In this document: positions 6,613-7,793 of the stretch, piece after piece
How positions within the stretch are numbered: position 1 is the first letter of the stretch
How the letters are laid out: every line of letters begins with the position of its first letter
DNA from: Dehalococcoidia bacterium
GTDB taxonomy: Bacteria > Chloroflexota > Dehalococcoidia > SHYD01 > SHYC01
Direction of reading: 5' to 3'
DNA: 7,793 nt
NCBI GenBank assembly: GCA_016844365.1
Contig: JAENIT010000021.1
Span: forward strand, 1 to 7,793
The notes under the pieces: model-generated
Databases searched by the model: none
Seen by the model: only the letters and a program-made list of their open reading frames with translations
What the model was told of the DNA's origin: nothing
Position numbers and translations under genes: made by a program

Positions 6613-7685
6613 CTCACCAAGGCGGTGTCAGCCACGGGCTGGTCCTTCTCAGGAAGGAGGAGGTAGCGGCTCTCCCACTCCTCCATCTCCGGGGTGAAGT
6701 AACTCACTCTTGTTTTTTTGTACTCTTTAGTGCTGTAAAGCATCGTATAGTCTTGGACACCGGTGGCTTGGGATATGGCCTCGGCCACCCGCTGGCAGTC
6801 CACCACCTTACGGCCGTGGATCATAGTGAACACGTTATAGGGCCAGTCGGGGTAAGTGGGACGCTCATAGCAGTGGGTTACCGCGTTGAATGATCCCATC
6901 GTCTCGCCGATCTCCTTCACCGACTCCACCGGCACCCGCCAGACCGCCATACCGTTGGCCGTGAAGCCGGACCGTCGATGGAACAGGATGGCCGCGAAAC
7001 GGCGCAGGTGCCCTCGCTCCTTCAGGGCCTCTCCTCTAGCCAACAGCACCTCCTCGCTGATGCCCAAGCGCCGAGCCGAGCGCGCGAAGGGCGCAGTCAC
7101 CACGGGAATGTCCTCCTGAAGCTCCCGTATGACGGCGATATCCTCCGGGCTAAGAGGACTCCCTTCCGCCTTGTTGCGAATCTCCTGGCTATATTGGGGA
7201 GGGCCCTGGGCGTCCAGGGGCTCGTCCCCCGTCATATCGAGGGTGACGCTGATCTTAAAGAGACGGATTGTGGGCATCATGCGGGTGGACTCGGCGCCGG
7301 CCAGCTCGTGCAATCTCTCTATGGTGCCCTCCAGAGGACTGCCCGGCGGGACGGCGATGGTGAACCAGAGGTTGAACTCATGGTTGCGCTTGTAGTTGTG
7401 GCTCACCCCGGGGTGTTCGTTAATTATCTTAGCGGCCTCGTTCAGCCGCTCTGCGGGGATCTTCATCGCCACCAGGCTGCTCTGATAGCCCAGGCTCCGG
7501 GTGTCGAAGATAGCGCTCACCTGGCGAATTACCTTCCCCGCCTTGAGGCGCTTTATCCTATCCATGACCTCCTCTTCCTCGATTCCCAGGCTCAGGGCCA
7601 GAGAAGCGTAGGGACGAGGGACCATGGGAAATTCTTTTTGAACGAGAGTCAGGAGCCTTTTGTCCAGGTCATCCAGTTCTAGCAC
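6609..7685 (-). CDS. ahbAB: Fused siroheme decarboxylase (AhbA-AhbB / NirD-NirL type)
   Basis: The product is two Lrp/AsnC-like modules in tandem, 358 residues from the chosen start. The order is winged HTH (about 5-52), RAM-like domain (55-145), HTH (179-227), RAM-like domain (228-325) and a C-terminal tail. The first half carries HNYKRNHEFNLWFT (His96, His102) and the second HCYERPTYPDWPYNVFTMIHG (His271, His290). These are hallmarks of siroheme decarboxylase and distinguish it from amino-acid-responsive Lrp regulators. The enzyme converts siroheme to 12,18-didecarboxysiroheme, for either the siroheme-dependent heme route (Ahb) or heme d1 (Nir). AhbA and AhbB are often separate subunits, so this is a natural fusion. 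I chose GTG 7685 because GGAGGT (7697-7692) lies 6 nt upstream. The longer TTG at 7700 would place that Shine-Dalgarno inside the coding sequence. Its neighbour in the operon is the SDR. Confidence 0.92.
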   Translation of the reverse strand: MLELDDLDKRLLTLVQKEFPMVPRPYASLALSLGIEEEEVMDRIKRLKAGKVIRQVSAIFDTRSLGYQSSLVAMKIPAERLNEAAKIINEHPGVSHNYKRNHEFNLWFTIAVPPGSPLEGTIERLHELAGAESTRMMPTIRLFKISVTLDMTGDEPLDAQGPPQYSQEIRNKAEGSPLSPEDIAVIRELQEDIPVVTAPFARSARRLGISEEVLLARGEALKERGHLRRFAAILFHRRSGFTANGMAVWRVPVESVKEIGETMGSFNAVTHCYERPTYPDWPYNVFTMIHGRKVVDCQRVAEAISQATGVQDYTMLYSTKEYKKTRVSYFTPEMEEWESRYLLLPEKDQPVADTALVR

Positions 7686-7691
7686 ACGCCG

Positions 7692-7697
7692 TACCTC
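7692..7697 (-). promoter_or_regulatory. Shine-Dalgarno GGAGGT that fixes the ahbAB start
   Basis: GGAGGT on the minus strand ends 6 nt before GTG 7685. It would lie immediately inside a start at TTG 7700, which therefore looks wrong. Confidence 0.75.
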
Positions 7698-7726
7698 CAA
7701 AAGTCATGTTCAACTTTTCGTAAGGT

Positions 7727-7755
7727 ATTATACACCCTATCTCGGTCTAGCTCTA
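7727..7755 (-). promoter_or_regulatory. Promoter of the ahbAB-SDR-...-gap run
   Basis: A perfect TATAAT (-10) lies at 7732-7727 on the minus strand. The hexamer 17 bp upstream (7755-7750, TAGAGC) matches TTGACA in only 3 of 6. The predicted start near 7720 gives a leader of about 35 nt to GTG 7685. A second TATAAT at 7780-7775 may be a tandem promoter, but its -35 would fall outside the window. Confidence 0.55.
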
Positions 7756-7793
7756 CCATCGGGGGAAATTCAGGATTATAAACTGGTTTCGGA

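Noticed and set aside
6978..7682. 234-codon plus-strand open frame
   Set aside because: It is entirely antisense to ahbAB, whose protein motifs are unmistakable. Long antisense frames are common in GC-rich genes.

Overview
This 7.8-kb window looks like chromosomal DNA from an environmental bacterium with moderate-to-high GC. The gene set (fused siroheme decarboxylase, phosphorylating GAPDH, AI-2E family permease, short RNase Z-like hydrolase) would suit a Chloroflexota/Dehalococcoidia-type genome. That placement is an inference from gene content and style only, because no rRNA or other marker gene is present.

Left part (1-977): a more AT-rich accessory-looking block. A 146-residue protein of unknown function is encoded on the minus strand (126-566) behind a near-consensus Shine-Dalgarno. 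About 210 nt upstream of it, on the same strand, lies an RNA element (about 778-867) with the core of a cyclic-di-GMP-I (GEMM-I) riboswitch. The leader between them carries an 11-bp tandem repeat and an inverted repeat. Downstream of the gene, at 35-108, is a long imperfect hairpin bracketed by an 8-bp direct repeat, somewhat resembling an integron attC site.

Centre-left (895-2280): a plus-strand pair reads from a near-perfect sigma70-type promoter (TTGACA, 17 bp, TGTAAT). It consists of a YkgJ-like cysteine-cluster protein and an RNase Z-like metallo-beta-lactamase-fold hydrolase. The second gene ends tail-to-tail with, and overlaps by 13 bp, a minus-strand AI-2E family permease gene (2268-3368).

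Right part (3484-7793): a run of six minus-strand genes starts at a TATAAT promoter near 7730 and ends at a strong intrinsic terminator at 3475-3514. In transcription order they are a fused AhbA-AhbB siroheme decarboxylase, an SDR oxidoreductase (ATGA overlap), a DUF6941-like protein, a gamma-glutamylcyclotransferase-fold protein, a degenerate receiver domain (GTGA overlap) and GAPDH (gap). Their functions are mixed: tetrapyrrole biosynthesis, an unassigned redox step, glutathione/gamma-glutamyl-type chemistry and central carbon metabolism. The very tight junctions indicate at least partial cotranscription. The main points of interest are the c-di-GMP riboswitch with its uncharacterised target, and the phosphorylation-dead receiver domain coupled to gap.
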